This document shows positions 7,464 through 16,731 of a stretch of 64,000 bases of DNA, piece by piece. Position 1 is the first letter of the stretch. Every line of letters starts with the position of its first letter. This DNA is from Flavobacteriales bacterium (GTDB lineage Bacteria > Bacteroidota > Bacteroidia > Flavobacteriales_G > Salibacteraceae), in the NCBI GenBank assembly GCA_003499525.1, contig DNTB01000080.1, positions 466 to 64,465 on the forward strand, read 5' to 3'. The notes beneath the pieces were generated by a model that had not been told where the DNA came from, made no database searches, and worked only from the letters and a program-made list of their open reading frames with translations. The position numbers and the translations under genes are program-made.

Positions 7464-10400
7464 TTAGAATGAATCAAGGTCAACGGGTCGCATAACTCCG
7501 AACCACTTTAATACTCGCTCTCCCACTCCCGGAGCATTTACATGGATGATATAGGCCCCACTGGCTACTGGAATTCGAGCTTCATTCTTCAAATCCCAAT
7601 CAATAGATGTTATTCCATCATCATCCTTTGTAAGTTCCCGAACCAAAATTCCATTAAGTGTATAGATGCTGATCTTGCACTGCTTTGGCAGGTTCACGAT
7701 TTTTACTCTGTTGTCAGTTTTATCCGTTTCGTAACTGGAGTATGCATAGTACGGGTTTGGAACTATGAGAATATCATCCAGCGCACTCTCGGCAGTGCTC
7801 CGAACATTAAACTCAGGCACCATGGATTGTGGTATAGTAAACTCATATAAGGGGCGCCCACCATTTACTGTAGCAATGAGATTCTTTGTACTATCTGAAC
7901 CCGTTTCACCTGGAATGGCCTCAAGTGAAATCAAGTTTCCTCCATTATTGGTATATCCTGTTATCACATCACCTCTATTAAGAACCAGAGTATCATAGAG
8001 AACAGGACCCTGATTAACCAGATACTCAACTCCAGGCTGCAAAACATCACCTACATCGAGGTAGTTGCCGTTTGCATAAGATTCGAAACTCTTGGTTACT
8101 CTAAACCGGAGCGTCACGTCAGTTTCAAGTAAGTCAAACCCTTCTTCCAGTAGTGGGAGTCCTACCCACATTCCCGACCTCATTACGGCTCTGTAGTCAT
8201 CATTTGTTGGAGCATCTTTATACTTGCGTGCTATAAAACGTCCTTCATCGTATGCTGGCATCCTGTTGGTATCCGAATTCGGATAGTCTGTTGGAAAGCT
8301 AAATCGTCCTTCTTCCTCTGCCGAGTTACGGAAAACATAGATGTAGTGCTTACCACCGAACCGAACTGTATTAGAACCAATGCCCTGATAGATTCTGGAA
8401 CTTGGATTCCATAGCATATCATTACCATTTTCAGATGCCAGATAGGAATCTTCTGAGAATGCCATATTCAGTCTTTCACCAGTTTCTACATCTACCGCAT
8501 ATCCGGGGAACCAGCTAAAACCAGTATCGGCAATAAAGTTGGACGCATTTTCATCTTCTGAATTTCCAATAGTAGTAGCCTCACCATTTTTATCTACTGA
8601 AGGGCTTCTTCTCAAGGTCATCTTTGGAGCGTTGCCTATTGCAAGTGCAGGGTCGTCCTGTGCTTCAAAAACAGGACATCTTGTCCATTTCGATTGATCA
8701 GAGGTTATTCTGATATCTACTCCGTGAAGAAACTGCATGTTGTAACCCGCCGGAGTGAGCCCTACCCTATTTGGAATGGGCGAAACATTACCTCCCCAAA
8801 GTGAGAAAAGCACATTCTCGCCATCTGCATTGGCGTCATTAAATCGTACGTTATTGTTATAACTGAAAGGCACTGGACCATGAATGGCGTTTCCTGCAAG
8901 ACGGAATGGCGCCCATGTACCGTCTAACATTTGCTCGTAGAATTCTTCAGGGTCAACACCTACACCTTCTTTTCCACCGGAAAAGGTAATGTTGTAGTCA
9001 AAATATTCAGGGTTTTCCTCTTCGCCAAAATCACCTGCTCTTATCCAGTTTTGTGGTTGAAGGCCATCTGCATCGGGTATACCGGTTAACCACGGTTTTG
9101 ATGGATCATCAAATACAATATCCGCACTAATTAATCCATTGTTTACAGGATCCTGACCGGGTGGCAGTGGGTTTCGAATTAGTATGGAAATTCCAAGCTC
9201 TTCAATGATCTGCTCAGATTGCACCCGAATATTGGATACAGGGCGCAGCGTATCCGTGAGAGCATCTCCGGTCAATTCCCAGTAAGCATCGGATAAATCT
9301 CCGATAGTGGTAGTGTCTTTGAAGGCCAGTTGAAAGTCTCCCCCAATTACCGCCAATGGATCAATTACTTTCACCTCAATAGGTGTAGCACCTGCCCGAT
9401 ACGTTGGGTTATCTATTCGGTATGGTGGACTAAAAAGAAGAGAATCCACTTCTCCACTGTCCAAAAGAAGGTTGAAAGCACCGTTACCGATTCCTTCTAT
9501 CCTTTTTATTGCAATACCGTCACCAAAAGATGCGTTCAAGTTGGTTCCTCCGTTCTTAGGGTCAGTGCTGTGAGGAATCGCACTGAAGATTACAATAGGC
9601 CCCGTCGGTGATTTTCTTGATCCAAAATAGGGTTGTTTTTGACCGTCTAACTTGAATGGATCGTTCGGGTCGTACTCCTTAAATTCATTATGAGCATAAG
9701 CTATTGCAGTGTAGTAGTAGGTCTTATGGTTGATAAGACGAGAATCACCTTCTGCAAACAAATCCTGATCGATGGTAAAGGTTTTCAAAAGACCTTCATT
9801 GTTAGCATTCTGGACATAGAACCTGGGAACATCCAGTTGGAGTTCCTGATCAAAATCAAAATTGACCAGATCTGTGATATCATCACGCACGTCGCACTGA
9901 TAAACTAACCGCGCCAAATCGGGGTTTCTCAAATCACCCAATGAAACACTTGCATCCCTCAGCTGAAAAACCTGATAGCCCTGAAAAGTATATGCTGCAT
10001 ACTCAAATGCCAAAGAATCATATAGTTCTGGATTGTTAAATATGGTAATTTCCTGACCTTCGTATTCAAGCGTATCGGGTACAGATATAAAAGGATCTTG
10101 TTCCTTATAGTTATCACCAACATTGTTGCCTGCTAAGTTTACGATTTTGAAAATAAATTCATTCTCCAGCTCAGTAATTTGGAGTGTTGGAGCATCCGGA
10201 CCATCCAATAGTGCAAAACAGTTGTCAAATAATGCCTGCGTTTTAGTATCTGCAGCTTTAAGGGCCTCAATGGAAGCCTGGCTACCGCCGATACCGCGTG
10301 CCCAAACCACACCAACTGTTATATAGTTTTGAGCTCCGGGAGCCAGAATAAATGGTCCTGCAGATTGCACGAACCTTCTGTCGAAAGGAGTATTTCCTTC

Positions 10401-11840
10401 TGAATCCTCTGTCCAGGTGCGTAGAGGTTGTCCACCAGTTCCCCAGCCTAGCGGATCTGAGTCGCCTGGAAACATGAAATCTGCCTCCACTAGCGGATCG
10501 TCTGCCGAAGTTTCAAATCCGGTTCCTCCGTAGTACATTTTGGAATTATTTTTCCAGATACTCCGCAAGTAGTTATAGTATTGAATTCCGATACTCGGGT
10601 CGCCCTGATTACCTGCACCATTGTTATACCACAAGAATGCCCTCATTCCCAGACGTTCATCGTCAACTTTGCCATTTCCGTAATTCACACCGCTGCCGTC
10701 ATACACGATTCCGTCATCAGCAATGGCATCTGTATAGGTTTCGCAAACGCAATTGTCACGTCCATCACTATCCTGAAAAGGACCCTGAAAGAAATCCACT
10801 CCAATAGCCGGAGGATCTGCCCCATAACCTGGTCTACCCTGAACATCTTCATCAAACTCATCTCCATTGTAGCAAAAACCAAGTCCTCTCTGAACATCGC
10901 ACCCGACAAAGTCGTCTTGGGCATTGCCAAGGTCGGCATCCACGTGAAAACCGAAATAGGCATCCCTGAGGTCAAACGTAGAGCGGTTGAGCAGCTTGTA
11001 GTTGTAGAATGTCATGTTATTCACCTCATCACTTGTTGAAAAGGCGAATGCCTGGGCGCGAATTTCCATACCAATAGGTTCAGCTTGCGTTTCATTATGG
11101 ATATTTCCACGATCATTAAAAACCCACCAGAAATTCTGATCACCGTATAACTCATCGAGGTTTCCACCACATTCTGTATTTCTCAATCCGTCTTCATCAC
11201 CTAAATCATACAGCGGATAATCTCCGTCATCAACGCTGTATATACCATCTTCATTTCGGTCGTAAAAGGGAGCAAGAAATAGATCCTGACCCAACGCAAC
11301 ATCTCCGTTTCCTGGCCAATCTCTCAAAGTATCGGGAATGATATAATCTGCCGGCTCGCCGGTTAAGTACCATGTATTAAACCGCTCTACCTGAGCCTTG
11401 GTGGTTATGAAATGCCTATCCCACTCTGCACATGTAGCTCTGTCGATTTCGCCGGTTTGAATGTTTAGTGGACCCGTGTAGAAATCAACCCCATTGGTTC
11501 TGTATCTCTGAGCGGCAACTTTAATTTGACCAGATGCATCTGTACCAGCCAACCACAAGGAGCCCGCAAATAGCGCGTTTTGTCCTGTTCCTGCCACCGG
11601 ACCTTTTGGAACTTCATAGATAGGAATTGTAAGATTCCACCACATGTCACCACCCGTTTGGACAATGGAACGTACGTTATTCCATTCCATGATAGAACTA
11701 CTGGTAGGGTTATCACAATTCGCCGCTAAAGTGGATACCGGTTTTCGTTTTCCAGTTTTCCCGTAAAGAAACTCCCTTGCGTCGAGGTTGAATGTAAACA
11801 GTACCGAAATGAGAACTGTTAATATCGCCTTATTTATCAT
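7464..11840 (-). CDS. Large secreted protein with T9SS type A-like C-terminal domain
   Basis: 1458 residues. A signal peptide (about 1-21) leads into a long beta-rich, acidic, low-Lys body with an N-terminal block containing QNALFAGSLWLAG. The last about 85 residues resemble a T9SS type A sorting domain: IVPNPYYAY, then VKIVNLPKQCKISIYTLNG, WDLKNE, VASGAYIIHV. However, it ends in an added tail, KWFGVMRPVDLDSF, rather than the usual short K-x-I-x end. No catalytic motif is recognised. It lies between a TonB receptor and a PorV/PorQ barrel, suggesting a surface-displayed partner of the receptor. Function unknown. Confidence 0.8.
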   Translation of the reverse strand: MINKAILTVLISVLFTFNLDAREFLYGKTGKRKPVSTLAANCDNPTSSSIMEWNNVRSIVQTGGDMWWNLTIPIYEVPKGPVAGTGQNALFAGSLWLAGTDASGQIKVAAQRYRTNGVDFYTGPLNIQTGEIDRATCAEWDRHFITTKAQVERFNTWYLTGEPADYIIPDTLRDWPGNGDVALGQDLFLAPFYDRNEDGIYSVDDGDYPLYDLGDEDGLRNTECGGNLDELYGDQNFWWVFNDRGNIHNETQAEPIGMEIRAQAFAFSTSDEVNNMTFYNYKLLNRSTFDLRDAYFGFHVDADLGNAQDDFVGCDVQRGLGFCYNGDEFDEDVQGRPGYGADPPAIGVDFFQGPFQDSDGRDNCVCETYTDAIADDGIVYDGSGVNYGNGKVDDERLGMRAFLWYNNGAGNQGDPSIGIQYYNYLRSIWKNNSKMYYGGTGFETSADDPLVEADFMFPGDSDPLGWGTGGQPLRTWTEDSEGNTPFDRRFVQSAGPFILAPGAQNYITVGVVWARGIGGSQASIEALKAADTKTQALFDNCFALLDGPDAPTLQITELENEFIFKIVNLAGNNVGDNYKEQDPFISVPDTLEYEGQEITIFNNPELYDSLAFEYAAYTFQGYQVFQLRDASVSLGDLRNPDLARLVYQCDVRDDITDLVNFDFDQELQLDVPRFYVQNANNEGLLKTFTIDQDLFAEGDSRLINHKTYYYTAIAYAHNEFKEYDPNDPFKLDGQKQPYFGSRKSPTGPIVIFSAIPHSTDPKNGGTNLNASFGDGIAIKRIEGIGNGAFNLLLDSGEVDSLLFSPPYRIDNPTYRAGATPIEVKVIDPLAVIGGDFQLAFKDTTTIGDLSDAYWELTGDALTDTLRPVSNIRVQSEQIIEELGISILIRNPLPPGQDPVNNGLISADIVFDDPSKPWLTGIPDADGLQPQNWIRAGDFGEEENPEYFDYNITFSGGKEGVGVDPEEFYEQMLDGTWAPFRLAGNAIHGPVPFSYNNNVRFNDANADGENVLFSLWGGNVSPIPNRVGLTPAGYNMQFLHGVDIRITSDQSKWTRCPVFEAQDDPALAIGNAPKMTLRRSPSVDKNGEATTIGNSEDENASNFIADTGFSWFPGYAVDVETGERLNMAFSEDSYLASENGNDMLWNPSSRIYQGIGSNTVRFGGKHYIYVFRNSAEEEGRFSFPTDYPNSDTNRMPAYDEGRFIARKYKDAPTNDDYRAVMRSGMWVGLPLLEEGFDLLETDVTLRFRVTKSFESYANGNYLDVGDVLQPGVEYLVNQGPVLYDTLVLNRGDVITGYTNNGGNLISLEAIPGETGSDSTKNLIATVNGGRPLYEFTIPQSMVPEFNVRSTAESALDDILIVPNPYYAYSSYETDKTDNRVKIVNLPKQCKISIYTLNGILVRELTKDDDGITSIDWDLKNEARIPVASGAYIIHVNAPGVGERVLKWFGVMRPVDLDSF

Positions 11841-11858
11841 GAGTAGATCGTTTACAAA

Positions 11859-14800
11859 TTAAAATATCAGGAGTGCTCCAATTTGAGTTCTCCTTGGTAG
11901 GTTATAAAATCTATAATCATTGACTGCCATGGAATACTGCTCTCTAAATGCTTGCGAATCCAGTTGGTTTTCAATATCGTTTTGCCAGATAGGAGAAGTG
12001 AGGTAACCGTCGTCGTTTGGTGTTCCGGTATACCGATACACAGTATTGATATTTAAACTATTAAGTACGTTGAACATTTGTAGATATACATTAAGTTTCA
12101 GCGGTTTTTTGCCGTCTTTGTTCAATAAAATATCCTTGTCAACTCTCATATCGATAGAAAACTGCCATGGGAGTCTGGAGCCGTTGACAGTTCCTAATAG
12201 TAATGGTGTTCCTCCACCTGAAATCAAAGCATTACCCGTGGCTTCCGTTTGACGTGAATAGGGTGTTCCCGAACCTACATTAAACTGTAAGTTTGCACCG
12301 ACCCCTTCGAGTATCTTGACATCATCAAAAATTCTGGGACCGTTGTATGCTTTTCCCGATCCGTAACGATAATCCAGAGTTGCTACAATGGTATGACGCT
12401 GATCGTAACCAAGAGGGACAGTACTTCTTAAGCTTGTTTTTCCAGAGCGAACTAGATTCAAAGCGCTGAAACTGTTCGATCCTGTACCTTCGGCAAATTG
12501 AAGGGTGTAGGCAAATCGAAGAGTAAGATTTTGTGTTTTTCTCAAATCGAATTTAAAAATTAACCCTTTAATTGTAGCGAAATCGATGTTTCCGAAGGTG
12601 AAATACTGCCTCGGAAAGGCATCCTGAACGCCGATCAATTGAATCTGATCTCTGAATTCTCTATAGAAAGCTTCGATTGAAATGGCTGCAGAATTGGTGA
12701 CTTTTTGCTTGAAACCAATGGAGTAGTCTATTACACGCTCTGGTCTTAAATTTGGGTTATTGGCAATGAAATCACCGGATTGCTGATCCAGATAATAATA
12801 TTCATACAAATCTAATCTTGCCACAGTTTGAGAACCCCGGTCTGTTGGACGGCGCGTAAGCACGTCATAATGAGCGTAGAATAACGCCTCTTCTGATATG
12901 GGGAAGGAGAATGAAATTCTGGGCATAAAATTGATCTGGGGGTCATAATCAACAAAAGATGCTGATGTCAACTGGTTGGAAGTGGTTTGATCCTTATCCT
13001 GCAGTAATGGAATGGCCTGCCCGTTACTTCTTATGGTAGATGCATCAGACACTTCAGCACCTTCAGCACTATACCAGGTATCACCGTTACGGTAACCTGT
13101 AATTCTTGTTGGGCTTTGCACGTTGTCCACGTATACAACGTAGTTATCTCCGATGTTCCCGGGGACCTGATATCCGCCCTCCATCTCCGCTGCAAGATTG
13201 CGGGCTTCTTCTTCTCCTGCTCTTACTGTTGGGAAGAGAACGTAAGGATCAACCAATACAGATTGGTTAAGATCCAGTCGATCTACCCGCACACCAACAT
13301 TAAAAACAAGATCATCGTAAGCAAACTTATCCTGAATCCACCCTGCAATATAGTTCGGGCGAAATGCGTCCTGGGGCCGGGTGAAAACACCGTCTTCATT
13401 GGTTTGATTGAAAAAATCATCCAAACTGGGCGAACCGGACTGTCTGTTGCCATAAGCATCATAACCGTAATAGTCAACTAAACGCCTACCGTTATTCAAC
13501 AGTTCGTTGGTAGAGAAAAAGCTGATATCTAACTGATCAGGGCTCAGACTGTGAAAATCAATAAAATCAGTTCCATCAGGATCTAGCCCTAACGACTTTC
13601 TTAGATTGTAGTCAAAGTAAGATTGTGCATCTGCTCCAATTTCCCCCTGATAATCTCCAGGGGAAGCATTTAATCTTTCGTAGCTAAGCTGTAAGAATGA
13701 ACCAAGGGTATCTATGGTTGGGTTGAGTTCATCAAGGTTGGAAATATGGGAGTTTGCCCTCTGGTTACCTATGGTCCATAGTGCCCGTGGAGTCATTGAA
13801 TAGTTCCTAATTGTTCTTTGTTCAAATTCAAAACCTAGAGATATGGAATGGTTTTTAACATCTGCCGATCCCATTATACTTACACGCACTTGTTCTGCTC
13901 TGCTTTTGATAAAACTGTTTTGTTCCCATGCATGGCTTCTCCAAACGGTATAGATGTCATTGACTTGGTCTCCGTTGATAAGACCTCCACCATTACGGAT
14001 TTCATCTAAATTTTGAAGAATATCAGTATTCGTATTTGCATCCACAATGGGGTTTCCGTTTTCATCATATCCCTGCCATCCGGCAAAGTCATAATAGCCC
14101 TGCGTATATTGCGAGAGGTAGGGGTTAATTGAGCTTCTTTCAAACCCAATTAACGTATCTGCAAAAGTCTGCTGTTTAATGTATACATTGGTTGAATTAC
14201 TGTCCCATCCCAGCTCATCACCGAGGTAAATGGGACCATTAAATGCCGGAATATGAGGTGCATATTGTCGTTCCTGAAACCTTCTGAATTGTCCGACATA
14301 TCCATAGTTCCAGAAGTTGTCACCGTGGTTGGGGTCTTCTCTTCTGAAGTTGTCCTGATTGTAGTCAACCTGTACCGTGTAATATGCGTTTGAAATGGTG
14401 GATGAGTTGTCTGAATTATTAGAACCAAAACGTTGAGTGAAGCGACCAAAGACCCTCCAGTCTAAATCCTCCCTTCGGGGGTTATTATCATAAGAATATA
14501 GCGACATATCGTATCCAGTTCCACCACCACGAAATTCTCTTCTTCTAATTTGATCCAACGTTCCTCCAAAGGTTAGGTTTGTATTCTTGCCCGTGTTGAA
14601 ATCCAACTTACCGTTCAATGTTAACGCCCTGGAATGAACATTTTGCCTGGTTCTTACTTTCTCGAACTGATCTAATCGGTAAAACTCCGCAGCACTGGCC
14701 ACTCCCTGCCCAATTGGGCTTATAAGCACCGGGTTAGCCCTGAGCTCATCCAGAGCATCATCTTTGACCTTCCAAACCCCTATGGCACTTGGTCTGGGAT

Positions 14801-15692
14801 CAACTCGATCATTATATAGCGCTCCGACAAAGAAACCTATTATCGGGGTAGTTTTCTTTCCTGTGCTGTCTTTTCTCATTAAAAGCGGACCTGAAATAGA
14901 TGCCTCTACTCTATTTTCACCAAAAGCATCCAAACCCACCGCTTCGTTTCCGGATTTAAACCCTGAGGACAGCACCTCCACAGAGCCATAATACTTACTG
15001 GATGGGCCTTTTGTGGTTATACTGACGATACCTCCAGTAAAATCACCGTATTGTGCGGGGACACCTGCAAGGATAACGGAAACTTGTTCCATAGCAGCTT
15101 TTGGAATAGCACTGGAACCAGTAATTCTCATACCGTCAATAAAGTAAACATTGGCATCATCGCGGGCACCTCTTGCATTGAAACTTCCTGAACCGTCATC
15201 CTGGGAAAAGGTTCCTCCGGTAGTCTGGGCCAGCTGTGCCGCTGAACGTGCAGGCATTTTCAAGAGATCTTCCTGGGTAATAGTAGTTTTATCCGCCGTA
15301 TTATCCTTTTCAATTAATGGTACTTTGTACTCCACAACATCTACTACTCCTAATTGTGTCATAGCTGATGCCATTTTGATATCGACAAAACGGATTGCAT
15401 CCGTATTTACTACCACGCCATTGATCTGAACATCATTATATCCAACTGATGAAGCTTTAACCGTATACTTTCCAGGAGGAACAGGCTTGACTACATATTT
15501 ACCATCAATATCGGATACACCACCCGTTACAAGTACTCCGTTCAACTCCACCGCCACATTGACGAAAGGAAGAGGTTCACCGGTTTCTTTGTCCAACACC
15601 TTACCTTGTAAGGCTCCCTGACCAGTCTGAGCGTAGGCGGCAGTTCCTATAATTATTATACTTACCAGAGATGCGAGTAGATTTCTAATCAT
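11859..15692 (-). CDS. TonB-dependent receptor with carboxypeptidase-regulatory domain
   Basis: 1277 residues. Order: signal peptide (1-21), a CarboxypepD_reg-like beta-sandwich (about 25-110, GALQGKVLDKETGEPLPFVNV), a plug domain (about 130-235, with FIDGMRI and GGIVSITTKG), then a long beta-barrel ending in the aromatic residue of GALLIF. Such outer membrane receptors import large substrates using TonB energy. No SusD partner lies beside it; instead the T9SS-type protein and PorV/PorQ barrel follow at 18 and 20 nt. Substrate unknown. Confidence 0.92.
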   Translation of the reverse strand: MIRNLLASLVSIIIIGTAAYAQTGQGALQGKVLDKETGEPLPFVNVAVELNGVLVTGGVSDIDGKYVVKPVPPGKYTVKASSVGYNDVQINGVVVNTDAIRFVDIKMASAMTQLGVVDVVEYKVPLIEKDNTADKTTITQEDLLKMPARSAAQLAQTTGGTFSQDDGSGSFNARGARDDANVYFIDGMRITGSSAIPKAAMEQVSVILAGVPAQYGDFTGGIVSITTKGPSSKYYGSVEVLSSGFKSGNEAVGLDAFGENRVEASISGPLLMRKDSTGKKTTPIIGFFVGALYNDRVDPRPSAIGVWKVKDDALDELRANPVLISPIGQGVASAAEFYRLDQFEKVRTRQNVHSRALTLNGKLDFNTGKNTNLTFGGTLDQIRRREFRGGGTGYDMSLYSYDNNPRREDLDWRVFGRFTQRFGSNNSDNSSTISNAYYTVQVDYNQDNFRREDPNHGDNFWNYGYVGQFRRFQERQYAPHIPAFNGPIYLGDELGWDSNSTNVYIKQQTFADTLIGFERSSINPYLSQYTQGYYDFAGWQGYDENGNPIVDANTNTDILQNLDEIRNGGGLINGDQVNDIYTVWRSHAWEQNSFIKSRAEQVRVSIMGSADVKNHSISLGFEFEQRTIRNYSMTPRALWTIGNQRANSHISNLDELNPTIDTLGSFLQLSYERLNASPGDYQGEIGADAQSYFDYNLRKSLGLDPDGTDFIDFHSLSPDQLDISFFSTNELLNNGRRLVDYYGYDAYGNRQSGSPSLDDFFNQTNEDGVFTRPQDAFRPNYIAGWIQDKFAYDDLVFNVGVRVDRLDLNQSVLVDPYVLFPTVRAGEEEARNLAAEMEGGYQVPGNIGDNYVVYVDNVQSPTRITGYRNGDTWYSAEGAEVSDASTIRSNGQAIPLLQDKDQTTSNQLTSASFVDYDPQINFMPRISFSFPISEEALFYAHYDVLTRRPTDRGSQTVARLDLYEYYYLDQQSGDFIANNPNLRPERVIDYSIGFKQKVTNSAAISIEAFYREFRDQIQLIGVQDAFPRQYFTFGNIDFATIKGLIFKFDLRKTQNLTLRFAYTLQFAEGTGSNSFSALNLVRSGKTSLRSTVPLGYDQRHTIVATLDYRYGSGKAYNGPRIFDDVKILEGVGANLQFNVGSGTPYSRQTEATGNALISGGGTPLLLGTVNGSRLPWQFSIDMRVDKDILLNKDGKKPLKLNVYLQMFNVLNSLNINTVYRYTGTPNDDGYLTSPIWQNDIENQLDSQAFREQYSMAVNDYRFYNLPRRTQIGALLIF

Positions 15693-15747
15693 AATTATTT
15701 CAATTGAGCAATAGAGTTACCCTCAAATAAGGAGGCGGTAAAGATAT

Positions 15748-15784
15748 ACAAATATGCTACTCAGTCAAAAGCAACAAATATGCT
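15748..15784. repeat. Two 11-bp direct repeats ahead of the TonB receptor gene
   Basis: The 275-bp gap 15693-15967 contains ACAAATATGCT at 15748-15758 and again at 15774-15784, a 26-bp period, just upstream of the receptor start. The repeats could be operators for the LytTR regulator encoded next to them, though typical LytTR sites have closer spacing. No exact TAnnTTTG box was found here on the minus strand. The rest of the gap shows nothing else I recognise. Confidence 0.4.
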
Positions 15785-15967
15785 CATAAATGATTGATTT
15801 TTAGTTACTTACAATCGCAAAGTTCGTGTCTTATTCACCTCTTTAGTAGGCTTTTGGACTTCTTTTCTTCACAATTTCGTAGCACAATTTAAGTTTCATT
15901 AACATTGAATGCAACTCGATTTGAGGGAGTGGTAAAGATGCTTACATGAGTGACGAAAAAAAGATGA

Positions 15968-16729
15968 TCACATCAGTTTTTCGAAGATGCGGAGGAACTC
16001 ATTTTTCTTACGTCTGCTAACGGGGATAGTTGTTCCATCGATCAGCTTTACATATCCACCTTCTCCTTTTAGGTACTCTTTGATAAAGCGTAGATTGATA
16101 AGATGAGATCGATGCACTCTGAAAAACGCAAAGGATTCAAGGAGCTCATCATAGTACTTTATACTCTTGGATATCAAAATTTTATCTCCATTTTTGATGT
16201 AAAATCTTGTGTAGTTTTCTAAAGATTCACACCGGATAATGTCCTTTATTTTTACGAAGCTCATTTTATCCATTGCTGGTAAAACGATGGTATCCAGATC
16301 GTTTTCGTCGAGGCTTTCGCTCAACATTCGAAGTCTTTCGTTTTCATGAATGTTTCTTTGATGTCTCTGACGCGCATTATTTACTGCTTCATTAAGATCG
16401 TCTGGATCTATTGGTTTTAGCAGATAATCTACTGCACTCAATCGAAGTGCTCTTATGGCATATTCTTCATGTGCTGTAACAAAGATTACTGCCGGATCAT
16501 TTTCAAGATGGGATAGCAATTCAAAACCGCTTTCGGTCCCCATTTCGACATCGAGAAATACCAATTCAGGTTGGTGTTCTTCTATCAGCTTTTTGGCCTT
16601 TAATATATTATTCGCGCTACCAAGAACCTGAACATGTTGAGTATATTGTTTGATGAGATGGCCAATATTTTCGCATGCTTTGACCTCATCATCAACGATA
16701 ATCGCTCTTAAGGTTGGTATAGTGTTCAT
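15968..16729 (-). CDS. LytTR-family response regulator
   Basis: 253 residues. The receiver domain (about 8-125) has the acidic pair in IVDDE, phospho-acceptor Asp in VFLDVEMG and the conserved Lys in YLLKPID. The C-terminal LytTR DNA-binding domain (about 150-250) contains FFRVHRSHLINLRFI and DGTTIPVSRRKK. The ATG at 16729 is 2 nt after the kinase stop; a GTG at 16735 is possible. It pairs with the kinase just upstream and may control the TonB receptor unit downstream. Confidence 0.93.
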   Translation of the reverse strand: MNTIPTLRAIIVDDEVKACENIGHLIKQYTQHVQVLGSANNILKAKKLIEEHQPELVFLDVEMGTESGFELLSHLENDPAVIFVTAHEEYAIRALRLSAVDYLLKPIDPDDLNEAVNNARQRHQRNIHENERLRMLSESLDENDLDTIVLPAMDKMSFVKIKDIIRCESLENYTRFYIKNGDKILISKSIKYYDELLESFAFFRVHRSHLINLRFIKEYLKGEGGYVKLIDGTTIPVSRRKKNEFLRIFEKLM

Positions 16730-16731
16730 GA

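Noticed and set aside
10581..11039. Open frame of 152 codons on the plus strand inside the 1458-residue protein gene
   Set aside because: It is antisense to a well-supported gene, has no family resemblance, no start context and no promoter box.
6370..15692. Assignment of the outer-membrane unit as a SusCD-type polysaccharide locus
   Set aside because: No SusD-like lipoprotein or glycan-degrading enzyme lies nearby, and the partner proteins are T9SS- and PorV-like.
15748..15784. A CRISPR array remnant at the repeated ACAAATATGCT
   Set aside because: Only two 11-bp copies with a 15-bp space, no cas genes, and a promoter-like setting.
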